In this document: piece after piece, positions 1-7,912 of the stretch
Layout of the letters: the number at the start of each line of letters is the position of its first letter
How positions within the stretch are numbered: position 1 is the first letter of the stretch
Assembly: GCF_020850895.1 (NCBI RefSeq)
Contig: NZ_JADZDS010000069.1
Location: forward strand, 1-36,159
Reading direction: 5' to 3'
Source of the DNA: Thermomonas sp.
GTDB lineage: Bacteria > Pseudomonadota > Gammaproteobacteria > Xanthomonadales > Xanthomonadaceae
DNA length: 36,159 nucleotides
Program-made: the position numbers and the translations under genes
Notes under the pieces: generated by a model
Databases searched by the model: none
Told to the model about the DNA's origin: nothing
What the model saw: the letters and a program-made list of their open reading frames with translations, nothing else

Positions 1-51
1 CAGGCCCCAGACGGCGGTGATGCGGAACAGGAAGAACAGGCGTCTGAACAT
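1..51 (-). CDS. Possible N-terminus of a membrane protein, cut by the window edge
   Basis: An ATG on the minus strand at 51 opens a frame that stays open to the window edge. It gives a basic, aromatic start (MFRRLFFLFRITAVWGL) typical of the first membrane segment or signal anchor of an inner-membrane protein. Only 17 residues are visible, so the product cannot be named. No convincing Shine-Dalgarno sequence precedes this ATG. The gene would be divergent from the diguanylate cyclase gene beginning at 188. Confidence 0.35.
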   Translation of the reverse strand, partial: MFRRLFFLFRITAVWGL

Positions 52-187
52 GGTGGCGTGGAAGCTGGGAAGATGGTTGTGAGGATAGCCATGCCCGTGC
101 AGGGCGGAAGTGGCGTGCGACGGAAGGGGCGCGTGGATCGACGAAGCCCGCCTCGGCGGGCGTAAACTGCGACCCAGAGGGCCCTGC

Positions 188-1288
188 ATGGATCACGCTG
201 CGGCAAACAATCCGGCCGGGGTTGCGTCGCCCGTCCGATGGGAAGAACAGGACGCGATCGCCCGCAGCGGGGTCTTGAACCGCATCCTCGTGCGCATTTC
301 CCGCGAAGCGCTGCAGGGCGACAGCGTGGACGCCTTGATGCAGGGGATCTGCGACTGCCTGGTGGCGGAGCTGCCGGTCGCCATCGCCAGCGTGATCCTG
401 CTCGACGAGCCGGGCGCGCATTTCATCCACGAGGTCTATGCGGGCGAGCTCACCCTCTCGCCATTGCCGTCGGAAGGCGTGTGGCCGGTGTCGCGTGGCT
501 GTGCAGGCCGTTGCGCGCGCACTGGCCTTGCCCAGTTGATCACCGATGTCGATCAAGATCCGGACTACGTGGCCGGCAATGCCGATGTGCGCAGCGAATA
601 CCTGATCCCGATTTGCCATCGCCAGCGCATGCATGGGGTACTCAATCTTGAGTCCACGCAGGCCGATTTCTTCGACGCGGACGTCTGCCGAGTGTTCGAT
701 GCGGTCGCCGATCTGGTGGCCGGGGCGATCCATTTCGCGCGCATGGCGGACGCGTTGCAGGCGGCCAACGGCAAGCTGGAACAGCTGTCGATGATCGACG
801 GATTGACCGGGATCGCCAATCGTCGCCAATACGACATGGCATTGGCGAAGTGGTGGTCGAGCTTGGCGGAGGCCGGAAGGCCGCTGGCCCTGTTGATGGT
901 CGATGTCGATGCCTTCAAGGCCTTGAACGACACCTGCGGGCATTTGTATGGCGACGACTGTCTGCGCGAGTTGGCGCGCGTCTGCGAGCAGCACGCCGGG
1001 AGCACGGGATTGGCGGCACGTTTTGGTGGCGAGGAATTGGTGCTGCTGCTGCCGGATTTGGCAATACCGGAGGCGGTCCACGCGGCCGAGGCATTGCGTG
1101 CCTGTGTCGAAGCGATGGCGTTGCGGCACCCGGCGTCGCCGGTCGGGCCACACCTCACCGTCAGCGTCGGCGTGGCCAGCACGATCCCGATGCCAACCGA
1201 TGCACCCGAGCAACTGCTGGCGGCGGCGGATCGTGCGCTGTATGCCGCCAAGGCGGACGGCCGCAATCGGGTTTGCCACGCGCCTTGA
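188..1288 (+). CDS. GAF-GGDEF diguanylate cyclase (first of a tandem pair)
   Basis: Predicted cytoplasmic diguanylate cyclase of 366 residues, which would make c-di-GMP from two GTP. An N-terminal GAF sensor domain (about residues 30-185) is followed by a GGDEF domain (about 200-365). The catalytic motif is GGEEL at 280-284, an active-type variant, and the upstream metal and substrate region DVDAFKALND is present. No membrane segment is seen. The RxxD inhibitory site expected just before the GGEEL motif is missing (AGST there), so product inhibition at a classical I-site is not expected. I chose the ATG at 188 because a purine-rich AGAGGG precedes it and homology to its neighbour starts soon after; an in-frame upstream start at 110 adds 26 low-complexity residues. 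It is followed after 74 bp by a paralogue with the same architecture. Confidence 0.9.
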   Translation: MDHAAANNPAGVASPVRWEEQDAIARSGVLNRILVRISREALQGDSVDALMQGICDCLVAELPVAIASVILLDEPGAHFIHEVYAGELTLSPLPSEGVWPVSRGCAGRCARTGLAQLITDVDQDPDYVAGNADVRSEYLIPICHRQRMHGVLNLESTQADFFDADVCRVFDAVADLVAGAIHFARMADALQAANGKLEQLSMIDGLTGIANRRQYDMALAKWWSSLAEAGRPLALLMVDVDAFKALNDTCGHLYGDDCLRELARVCEQHAGSTGLAARFGGEELVLLLPDLAIPEAVHAAEALRACVEAMALRHPASPVGPHLTVSVGVASTIPMPTDAPEQLLAAADRALYAAKADGRNRVCHAP

Positions 1289-1362
1289 GCACGCGCCGCC
1301 GTTCCCTGACCAGCGCAATGCAGATGCGGGATTCGGGCGTAGACTGACTGCAGGGGTGGACA

Positions 1363-2472
1363 ATGGGAAGTCAGGACAGGCACGCGGCAGCGACGGGAAT
1401 TGACCCGCGGTTCGCGGATGCACGGGCAGGCTCTGCGTGGCGGGAAAGCCTGACGCGCGTATTGGTGCGGATCGCGCGCGAAGCTCTGCAGGGCGCGGAG
1501 TTGGACACGATCCTGAAGGGCATTTGCGATTGTCTGGTCGCGGAGTTGCCAGTGCCGATCGCCAGCATCAACCTGCTGGACGATCCGCCCACCCGCTTTC
1601 TGCGCTACGTCCAGTCGGGGGAATTGACCCTGGACGCTTCGCCCATCGCCGATGGCTGGCCGATCAGCCGCGGCATCTCCGGGCGCTGCGTGCGCCTCGG
1701 CGTGCCGCAACTGGTCAACAACGTCCACCTCGATCCCGACTACATCATGGGCAATGCGGCAGTGAACAGCGAATACCTGGTGCCGATCCGTCACGGGACG
1801 CGCATGCACGGGGTGTTGAACATCGAGAGCCGGCACGCCGATTTCTTCGATGCCGAGGCCTGCATGGTGTTCGATGCCGTCGCCGATTTGATCGCCGGGG
1901 CCATTCACTTCGCGCGGATGACGGAGGAACTCCAGCAGGTGAATTGCAAGCTGGAGACGTTGTCGATGCGGGATGGCCTGACCGGGATCGCCAATCGGCG
2001 GCATTTCGACGTGGAGTTGCGCAGGCAGTGGATGCGCATGGCCGTCGAGCACCAACCCTTGGCCTTGCTGATGGTCGATGCCGATGCCTTCAAGGCGCTG
2101 AACGACTCCCGTGGTCATATCTATGGCGATGCGTGCCTGCGCGAGTTGGCGCGCGCCTGCGAGCGCCTGGCCGGTGGCGACGGGATGGCGGCAAGGTTCG
2201 GCGGCGAGGAGCTGGCAGTGCTGCTGCCGCGACGGACGCTGCCGGAGGCCATCGAAATCGCGGAAACCTTGCGTCACGTGGTCGAGGCGAGGGCATTGCC
2301 GCATCCGGCATCACCGGTGGCCGCTTGCGTCACCGTCAGCGTCGGGGTGGCGGTGTTGCAGCCCAAGGCCAAGGATCAGCCGGAGCACCTGATCGCACAG
2401 GCAGACCGCGCCCTGTATGCGGCCAAGCAGCAAGGCCGCAACCGGGTGTGCCACGGGTCGTCCGGCGATTGA
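1363..2472 (+). CDS. GAF-GGDEF diguanylate cyclase (second of a tandem pair)
   Basis: Predicted diguanylate cyclase of 369 residues and a close paralogue of the preceding protein. It has the same GAF domain followed by a GGDEF domain, with GGEEL at exactly the same residue positions (280-284) and well over half the residues identical by eye. The RxxD I-site position reads AGGD, so the arginine is lost here too. The ATG at 1363 follows an AGGGGTGG ribosome-binding sequence. The pair looks like an old tandem duplication. The GAF ligand pockets differ in detail, which would allow the two enzymes to answer different signals; that is inference. The gene ends 57 bp from the convergent DUF3016 gene, and no clear terminator is visible between them. 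Confidence 0.9.
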   Translation: MGSQDRHAAATGIDPRFADARAGSAWRESLTRVLVRIAREALQGAELDTILKGICDCLVAELPVPIASINLLDDPPTRFLRYVQSGELTLDASPIADGWPISRGISGRCVRLGVPQLVNNVHLDPDYIMGNAAVNSEYLVPIRHGTRMHGVLNIESRHADFFDAEACMVFDAVADLIAGAIHFARMTEELQQVNCKLETLSMRDGLTGIANRRHFDVELRRQWMRMAVEHQPLALLMVDADAFKALNDSRGHIYGDACLRELARACERLAGGDGMAARFGGEELAVLLPRRTLPEAIEIAETLRHVVEARALPHPASPVAACVTVSVGVAVLQPKAKDQPEHLIAQADRALYAAKQQGRNRVCHGSSGD

Positions 2473-2529
2473 CTGACTGCATGTGGACGTTGCAACGATG
2501 CCGTCGCAATCCCGCGCAACCAGAGGAAT

Positions 2530-3090
2530 CTAGCGTGCGGAGACGCTCTCCGGGAATTCCCTTTGCAACCAGCTGTCGATCATGCGCTTTTCGTAACGCA
2601 GCGGATCACTGTCGTTGACCGAGCCTGCATGCAGCAGGAAGGCTGGATCGGTGATCCTGCGCTCGCCTTCCGCAACCACCGTGCCACTGGCATCGAGTTC
2701 GCGGAATTGAACGACCATCATCGGCGGATAGTTTTCACGGATCACACGGATATCCTGGCCTGCGGGGCTGGCCCACGGTTCGTAGCGTCCGGCCCGCTGG
2801 ATGTCGAGGATGGTCAATTCGAGGCGGTTGCCGGGTGTCAGGCGCTTGGCCGCCTGCTTGCGCATGTAGCTGGCCAGCTGGACCAGCCAGTCACCGCGCG
2901 TCGAAGCGCTGCGGTTGCTGCTGGTCCTGATGTCGCCAAACCGTGACGGATCGGACCAAGCGACGTTGACGGGTCCGGACGCCGGCAATGCACGCGGTGC
3001 GTTTGCCGCCAGCATGTCACCGCCGGTTGCACTTGCCGTGCCGGTCGCGAGGGCCAAGGCGAAGAAGAGGGAGGCCAGGCGAGGGGACAT
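2530..3090 (-). CDS. DUF3016 family exported protein
   Basis: A 186-residue protein with a Sec-type signal peptide (SPRLASLFFALALATGTASA, cleavage near residue 22), so it is probably periplasmic. The mature part resembles the DUF3016 family of proteobacterial proteins of unknown function, with the features VxWSDPxxFxDI near the start, a central block around LELTILDIQRAGRYEPW, and a C-terminal segment ending in a tryptophan and basic residues. The ATG at 3090 is preferred over one at 3135 because it puts the signal peptide at the N-terminus. It may be co-transcribed with the DUF3297 gene upstream (72 bp gap). The function is unknown. Confidence 0.75.
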   Translation of the reverse strand: MSPRLASLFFALALATGTASATGGDMLAANAPRALPASGPVNVAWSDPSRFGDIRTSSNRSASTRGDWLVQLASYMRKQAAKRLTPGNRLELTILDIQRAGRYEPWASPAGQDIRVIRENYPPMMVVQFRELDASGTVVAEGERRITDPAFLLHAGSVNDSDPLRYEKRMIDSWLQREFPESVSAR

Positions 3091-3161
3091 CGGCGTGCTC
3101 CGTTCGGGACTGGCCCCAGTCTGCTGCAAGTCCAAGCGCTGCTGGCTGAACGCAGCGAGGT

Positions 3162-3440
3162 TCAGTCAGCTGCGGTTTCGGTTTCCGTTGGCGTGTCCTT
3201 GAACCAGGCCTCGACCTTGCCGCGTACCTTGAGGGTCATCGGCATGCCGTGGCGGTCCAATGAGCGCCCCGCCTGCACCCGAATCCAACCTTCGCTGATG
3301 CAATATTCCTCGACATTGGTGCGTTCACTGCCGTTGAAGCGGATGCCGATGCCGCGCTCCAGCAGGGCTTCGTCGTGGAACTTGCTGCGCGGATCGTTGG
3401 ACAGGCGGTCGGGCGGGGTGTCGTGGGTGGCGTCGGACAT
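3162..3440 (-). CDS. DUF3297 family small protein
   Basis: A 92-residue soluble protein that matches the DUF3297 family of short conserved proteobacterial proteins. These have sometimes been mislabelled glutathione peroxidase, and there is no selenocysteine or cysteine peroxidatic motif here. Recognisable blocks are PDRLSNDPRSKFHDE, RGIGIRFNG, NVEEYCISEGWIR and LKVRGKVEAWF. The start at 3440 begins MSDATHDTPPDRLS, matching family N-termini; the in-frame ATG at 3473 adds 11 atypical residues. The gene is divergent from rsmC across a 146-bp gap that should hold both promoters. No function is known. Confidence 0.8.
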   Translation of the reverse strand: MSDATHDTPPDRLSNDPRSKFHDEALLERGIGIRFNGSERTNVEEYCISEGWIRVQAGRSLDRHGMPMTLKVRGKVEAWFKDTPTETETAAD

Positions 3441-3586
3441 GGGGCGTGGCCATGGTTTGGAGCCGTACAGCATACCTGTTGGGTGGCATCTCGCCGAGCA
3501 ACGCGATTTTGGTTGTTACGCGTACGGCGAACGTGGGTCAGTCAGTTGGATGCGGTGAATTCGTGCGCATCGCTACACTGCGCGAC

Positions 3587-4642
3587 ATGCGTACCGCGAC
3601 TCGCGACAACCCTCTCGATGCACTGCTGCATCCATTCATGGATGGCCTCCTGCGCTGGCCGCAGGACGGCGCGGCGTTGTTCCTGCGCGGGCGGGATGGC
3701 ACAGGCCTGCGTGCGCTCCGTCATCGGGAAGGCGAATGCACCCAACCGTTTCGCCCGGAAGCCATGCATCTGGAACGTGCCGGCTTCGCCTTGCTCGATG
3801 AGGATGCGCTGCCGGAAGCGGGCTTCAAGCTGGTGCTGGTGCTGCCACCACGCCAGCGCGAGGAGGCGCGCGCGTTGCTGGCCAAGGCCTGCAGGGCCGT
3901 TGCTCCGGGCGGAGTCGTCGTTGCCGCGGTCGCCAATGACGAAGGCGCCAAGTCACGCGAGGACGATCTGAAGCACTTGGCCGGTGGCGTGGCCACGCTC
4001 AGCAAGTACCACAGCCGGGTGTTCTGGACGGCGCCGGGTGCGCCGTTCGATACGGAACTGGTCGCCCGCTGGTCGCGGCTGGATGCACCGCGCTGGATCG
4101 AAGCGACCGATGTGCCCGGCGGCGGCTTCCACAGTCGCCCCGGCGTGTTCGCCTGGGATCGGGTCGACGCCGCCTCGCGCATGCTGGCGGAGGTGCTGCC
4201 GGGCGATCTGCGCGGACGGATCGCGGATCTTGGCGCGGGTTGGGGCTACCTGTCGCTGCAGGTGTTGGCGCGCTGTCCGCAGCTGGCTTCGCTGGATGTG
4301 TTCGAGGCCGATGCGCGGGCGCTTTCGCTGGCGCGGATGAATCTTCAAGGTGCCCGCGTGCCGGTGGGTTTCCACTGGCACGACGTGGTCGTCGGCGTGG
4401 ACAGTCAGTTCGATGCCATCGTCTGCAACCCACCGTTCCATGCACTTGGGCGTGGGGATCGGCCGGATATCGGCCGTGCCTTCATCGCGACGGCGTCCGC
4501 TGCGTTGAAGCCGGGTGGCAGCGTGTGGCTGGTGGCCAATCGCCATCTCCCCTACGAGGAGGCGCTGGGCAGTGCATTCGCCTCGGTGCTCACGGTGGTG
4601 CAACAGGGCGGCTTCAAGATCGTGCACGCGGTGAAGGCGTGA
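3587..4642 (+). CDS. rsmC: 16S rRNA (guanine-1207-N2) methyltransferase, RsmC-like
   Basis: A 351-residue class I SAM-dependent methyltransferase of the RsmC/RlmG type, which methylates a guanine N2 in ribosomal RNA (m2G1207 of 16S rRNA for RsmC). The length and two-lobed layout fit: a degenerate N-terminal methyltransferase-like half (to about residue 165) and a catalytic C-terminal half. The catalytic half carries the SAM-binding loop ADLGAGWGYLS and the NPPF motif (IVCNPPFHALG) typical of N-methyltransferases acting on exocyclic amines. The start at 3587 gives a family-like N-terminus; upstream in-frame codons to 3446 are not conserved-looking. Its TGA overlaps the GTG start of rsuA by 4 bp. 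RlmG (23S m2G1835) is the alternative assignment. Confidence 0.83.
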   Translation: MRTATRDNPLDALLHPFMDGLLRWPQDGAALFLRGRDGTGLRALRHREGECTQPFRPEAMHLERAGFALLDEDALPEAGFKLVLVLPPRQREEARALLAKACRAVAPGGVVVAAVANDEGAKSREDDLKHLAGGVATLSKYHSRVFWTAPGAPFDTELVARWSRLDAPRWIEATDVPGGGFHSRPGVFAWDRVDAASRMLAEVLPGDLRGRIADLGAGWGYLSLQVLARCPQLASLDVFEADARALSLARMNLQGARVPVGFHWHDVVVGVDSQFDAIVCNPPFHALGRGDRPDIGRAFIATASAALKPGGSVWLVANRHLPYEEALGSAFASVLTVVQQGGFKIVHAVKA

Positions 4643-5352
4643 AGCTGGTCAAGCACATCGCGGGCCTCGGCTACGGCAGCCGCAAGGACGTGCAGTGGAT
4701 GTTCCGCGAGGGCCGGATCACCGATGCCGATGGCGAGGTGCTCTACGCAGACGACCCACTCGATCACGACAGCATCCGCATCGACGGGGAGCCGCTGGAT
4801 CCACCGCCGGGACTGCTGCTGATGCTGCACAAGCCGGTCGGATTCACCTGTTCGACCAAGGATCCGGGACGAGTGGTGTTCGACCTGTTTCCGCCGCGTT
4901 ATCGCCACCGTGATCCGGCGCTGTCGACGGTCGGTCGCCTCGATCGCGACACCTCCGGCCTGCTGTTGCTGACCGACGATGGCCAGCTGTTGCACCGGAT
5001 CATCGCGCCGAAGTCGAAGTTGCCGAAGGTCTATCTGGCGTCGCTGGCCGATGACCTGCGCGGCGATGCGGCAGCGATCTTTGCCAGCGGCACCCTGATG
5101 CTCGATGGTGAGAAGACGCCATTGCTGCCGGCCGAGCTGGAGGTGCTGGGTACACGTCGTGCCCGCCTGACGCTGCACGAAGGCCGCTATCACCAGGTGC
5201 GACGGATGTTCGCGGCGGTCGGCAACCACGTCGCGGGATTGCACCGTGAACGGATCGGCGGATTGTTGCTGGATGATCTGCCGGCCGGGAAATGGGTCGC
5301 GTTGGACGAAGCGGCCCGCACCCGACTGTTCGCGCCGGACGCGACGGCCTAA
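4639..5352 (+). CDS. rsuA: 16S rRNA pseudouridine(516) synthase RsuA
   Basis: A 237-residue pseudouridine synthase of the RsuA family, which isomerises U516 of 16S rRNA. An N-terminal S4 RNA-binding domain (about 1-60) precedes the synthase domain. The catalytic aspartate lies in GRLDRDTSGLLLLT, and the family motif HEGRYHQVRRMFAAVG follows near the C-terminus. The start is a GTG at 4639 sharing 4 bp (GTGA) with the rsmC stop, so translation is probably coupled. The longer open frame upstream is inside rsmC and is not protein-like. Two 16S rRNA modification enzymes in one coupled pair is a sensible functional unit. The stop codon TAA overlaps the yajQ stop on the other strand. Confidence 0.9.
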   Translation: MKLVKHIAGLGYGSRKDVQWMFREGRITDADGEVLYADDPLDHDSIRIDGEPLDPPPGLLLMLHKPVGFTCSTKDPGRVVFDLFPPRYRHRDPALSTVGRLDRDTSGLLLLTDDGQLLHRIIAPKSKLPKVYLASLADDLRGDAAAIFASGTLMLDGEKTPLLPAELEVLGTRRARLTLHEGRYHQVRRMFAAVGNHVAGLHRERIGGLLLDDLPAGKWVALDEAARTRLFAPDATA

Positions 5353-5831
5353 TCCCGGAAATTGTCGAACTGCAAGGGCAGTTCGAAGTCCTTGCCGCGC
5401 AGCAAGGCCATCGCCGCCTGCAGGTCGTCGCGCTTCTTGCCGGTCACCCGCAGCTTGTCGCCATTGATCTGCGAATCGACTTTCAGCTTGGCGTCCTTGA
5501 TCGTGGCCTGGATCTTCTTCGCCAGTTCGCGTTCGATGCCCTGCTTCACCGTCACTTTCTGGCGTGCGCCGGCAAGGTTGGTTTCGATATCGCCAAAGTC
5601 CAGGCAGCGCACGTCGATCTTCCGTGCGATCAGGCGTGCGCGCAGGATGTCGGTCATCTGCTGCAGCTGGAAATCGCTGGGTGCGGATTGGGTGATGACG
5701 TTGTCCTCGCGCACGAATTTTGCGTCGACGCCCTTGAAGTCGAAGCGCGTGGTCAGCTCGCGGCTGGCTTGGTCGACCGCATTGGTGAGCTCGTGGGTGT
5801 CCACTTCGGAAATGATGTCGAACGAAGGCAT
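5349..5831 (-). CDS. yajQ: YajQ family cyclic-di-GMP-binding protein
   Basis: A 160-residue YajQ/DUF520 protein. It begins MPSFDIISEVD and has the family blocks NAVDQASRELTTRFDFKG, the APSDFQLQQM region and the C-terminal KLRVTGKKRDDLQAA. In Xanthomonas a YajQ protein is an established c-di-GMP receptor affecting virulence gene expression through a LysR-type partner; that function is family knowledge, not visible here. The full length matches the family (about 160 residues). The last 3 bp overlap the end of rsuA, which is convergent. Two diguanylate cyclases lie 3 kb away. Confidence 0.92.
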   Translation of the reverse strand: MPSFDIISEVDTHELTNAVDQASRELTTRFDFKGVDAKFVREDNVITQSAPSDFQLQQMTDILRARLIARKIDVRCLDFGDIETNLAGARQKVTVKQGIERELAKKIQATIKDAKLKVDSQINGDKLRVTGKKRDDLQAAMALLRGKDFELPLQFDNFRD

Positions 5832-5952
5832 GGCGCGGCGCAGGAAGGGCTGAGAAGGCGCTCAGGATACCTGCGCACCGATCGCCGTGCAGGCGTTGGC
5901 CGTCGGCGGCATCGAGTCCGGCGCGTGGCCGGACCCGATGCAAGCAGCGCGA

Positions 5953-7755
5953 TTACCTGCCGGAACGACGCGGCGCCAGGGTACCGGCGGCGCGAGCGCC
6001 ACGCAGGGCAGTGACGACCCCTTGCGGGCAGACATTCTGGTAGATGCAGGCAATCCATTCCGGGTGGTCGATGAACGGATTGCGGTTGCCTTGGAAGGTC
6101 TGCACCGCCTCGTTGCGCATCCGCTCGTAGTCGTCCACAGGATCTTCCTGGCTCCACTGCAGCAGCACCGACAGCAGGCCCATGTAGGCGACCGAGGCGT
6201 TGCCATTGGTGTTGACGATCAACGAGGCGTTGTCGGTCAATCGCAGATCGGGCTCGGCGTAGCCGGTGCTGGCGTTGGTGCCGCCTTCATAGCGGATGTC
6301 CATGTACAAGATGGCCCGCGCCACGTTGCCCTTCATTCCCCTCCAGGTCTGCCAGATCGAGTTGTTGGTCCAGTTGGAGTTGCCCGGGAACACGCCACTG
6401 CCGCCGCCACGGCCATTGTGGGCCGCGGTCGGATATTCGGTGCAACTGGCGTTGCAATTTCCGTACGGCTTGTTGCTGCGTGCACTGTTGTAGCTGATGT
6501 CGGAGGCCATCAGCATGTGCAGGTCGGTGTAGGCGAAATTGCTGGGACCGTCGACCGAGAAGCCCAGCGAGTTCGGCCAGGTGTGCTCGCGGTTGTAGAA
6601 ATTGTTGCCGCCACCCGCCTTCAAGTAAGGGGTGTTCTTGTAGATGTCGAGGACCTTGCCGGAATCGAGCGGGTCTTCGTCGACGAAGTCGAGGACATCC
6701 CAGGTATCGGTGGTGCTCGCCGAGTACGGGATCTTGGTGCTCACTTGGATGATGGCATGGAGGCTGGCCCGCAGCGTCGCGGCGCTGGAGGTGTTGACGC
6801 CGTTGTAATACGTGCCGCCACCACCGCTTCCGCCGCCACCGCCACCACCACCGCCACCGGAAGGTGCGGTGAAGCTGCCGGTCAGGCTGGTGCCGGAGAA
6901 CGCAGCATAGGCGCGCAGCATGACGTAGTACGTGCCGGCTTGTGCCGTCGCGATGGTGCAGCTTTCGTTGTTGCCGGACAGGTAAGGGCGGCAGTCGTAG
7001 CTGGTGGTGGTCGGCGCGCTGCCGAAGCGAACGTACATGTCGGCGTCGCCGCTGCCGCCATTGCTGGTGAACTTCAGGTTGGTGGCGCCGGCCGGCACAA
7101 CCAATGTGTAGGTCAGCGACTTGCCCGTGGCTGCGGACAGGCCGGTGACGGCAACGCCGTTCTGCAGGACAGTGCCGCCGCCACCACCGCCACCACCGCT
7201 GCCTCCGCCACTGGGCGTCTGTCCGGTGTTGCAGGCGCCGAACGAACTGGCGCGGGAGGCCTGCCAGGTGAAGTCGGCGTAATGGCTGCCGCTGCCTGCC
7301 AACTGCAGCGAGGTGCCGGAGGCGGTGGAGGATGTTTCGGATTGCGGGATCGCGGTGCTGGCGTGTCCGCTGGCCGGGCCATTGGTTGCGGTGAATGTGC
7401 CTTCGTAACTCAGGAACTGGACCAGGGTGCCGCTGGCATTGACCAGGGCGACGCCGTCAGGCGCGCCGTTCTGGATGCCGGTCGCTGCCACGGTGATGGT
7501 GCCGTAACCATTGCACTGGTTGGCGACGGTGCCGGACAGCGGCAAGGTGGCGTAGCTCTTGCCGTCGGTGCCGTTGTAGAGCACGACGCTCCAGCCCGCG
7601 AGGCTGGTGCCGGCCGGGGCCATCACTTCGACCTTTTCGGAAGTGTCAGTGTTGACGTTGTCGTAATGGAGTTCATTGATGAAGACATCGGCCTGCGCTG
7701 GGGCGGCAGCAAGCAATCCCAACGCAGCGGAAAGGGTGAAAAAGGCACAGCGCAT
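5953..7755 (-). CDS. Secreted modular endonuclease I (lamin-tail - PPC - nuclease)
   Basis: A predicted secreted nuclease of 600 residues. The order is: signal peptide (1-22, ending AQA), a lamin-tail-like beta domain (about 23-178, starting VFINELHYDN), a glycine linker (183-194), a pre-peptidase C-terminal type beta-sandwich (about 203-296, with GDADMYVRFG), a second glycine linker (300-314), and an endonuclease I domain (about 316-577). The nuclease domain keeps YNREHTWPNS at 387-396 with the catalytic histidine, and DLHMLMASD at 411-419. The last 18 residues are rich in Arg and Ala. The family degrades DNA extracellularly or in the periplasm. Type II secretion is likely but inferred. The ATG at 7755 is preferred; one at 7794 only lengthens the pre-signal region. 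Confidence 0.9.
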   Translation of the reverse strand: MRCAFFTLSAALGLLAAAPAQADVFINELHYDNVNTDTSEKVEVMAPAGTSLAGWSVVLYNGTDGKSYATLPLSGTVANQCNGYGTITVAATGIQNGAPDGVALVNASGTLVQFLSYEGTFTATNGPASGHASTAIPQSETSSTASGTSLQLAGSGSHYADFTWQASRASSFGACNTGQTPSGGGSGGGGGGGGTVLQNGVAVTGLSAATGKSLTYTLVVPAGATNLKFTSNGGSGDADMYVRFGSAPTTTSYDCRPYLSGNNESCTIATAQAGTYYVMLRAYAAFSGTSLTGSFTAPSGGGGGGGGGGSGGGGTYYNGVNTSSAATLRASLHAIIQVSTKIPYSASTTDTWDVLDFVDEDPLDSGKVLDIYKNTPYLKAGGGNNFYNREHTWPNSLGFSVDGPSNFAYTDLHMLMASDISYNSARSNKPYGNCNASCTEYPTAAHNGRGGGSGVFPGNSNWTNNSIWQTWRGMKGNVARAILYMDIRYEGGTNASTGYAEPDLRLTDNASLIVNTNGNASVAYMGLLSVLLQWSQEDPVDDYERMRNEAVQTFQGNRNPFIDHPEWIACIYQNVCPQGVVTALRGARAAGTLAPRRSGR

Positions 7756-7912
7756 GACGCAACCTCGTGGCGGGTTGATTGGAAGGGGTGGCATCGTGCC
7801 GAGGGGGAGAGAGGGCAGGCCGGGAATGGATCATCCCCTGATCGACCGGACTGCCCCGTAATTGTGACAGAGTTTGCAAAACCGCATGTTGCACTGCCGC
7901 ATCCTGGATCCC

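Noticed and set aside
565-2304. Long open frame antisense to the two GAF-GGDEF genes
   Set aside because: Typical GC-rich shadow frame: repetitive composition, no family match, and fully covered by two well-supported genes.
3162-3440. DUF3297 protein as a glutathione peroxidase
   Set aside because: None of the peroxidase motifs is present; the name is a known misannotation.
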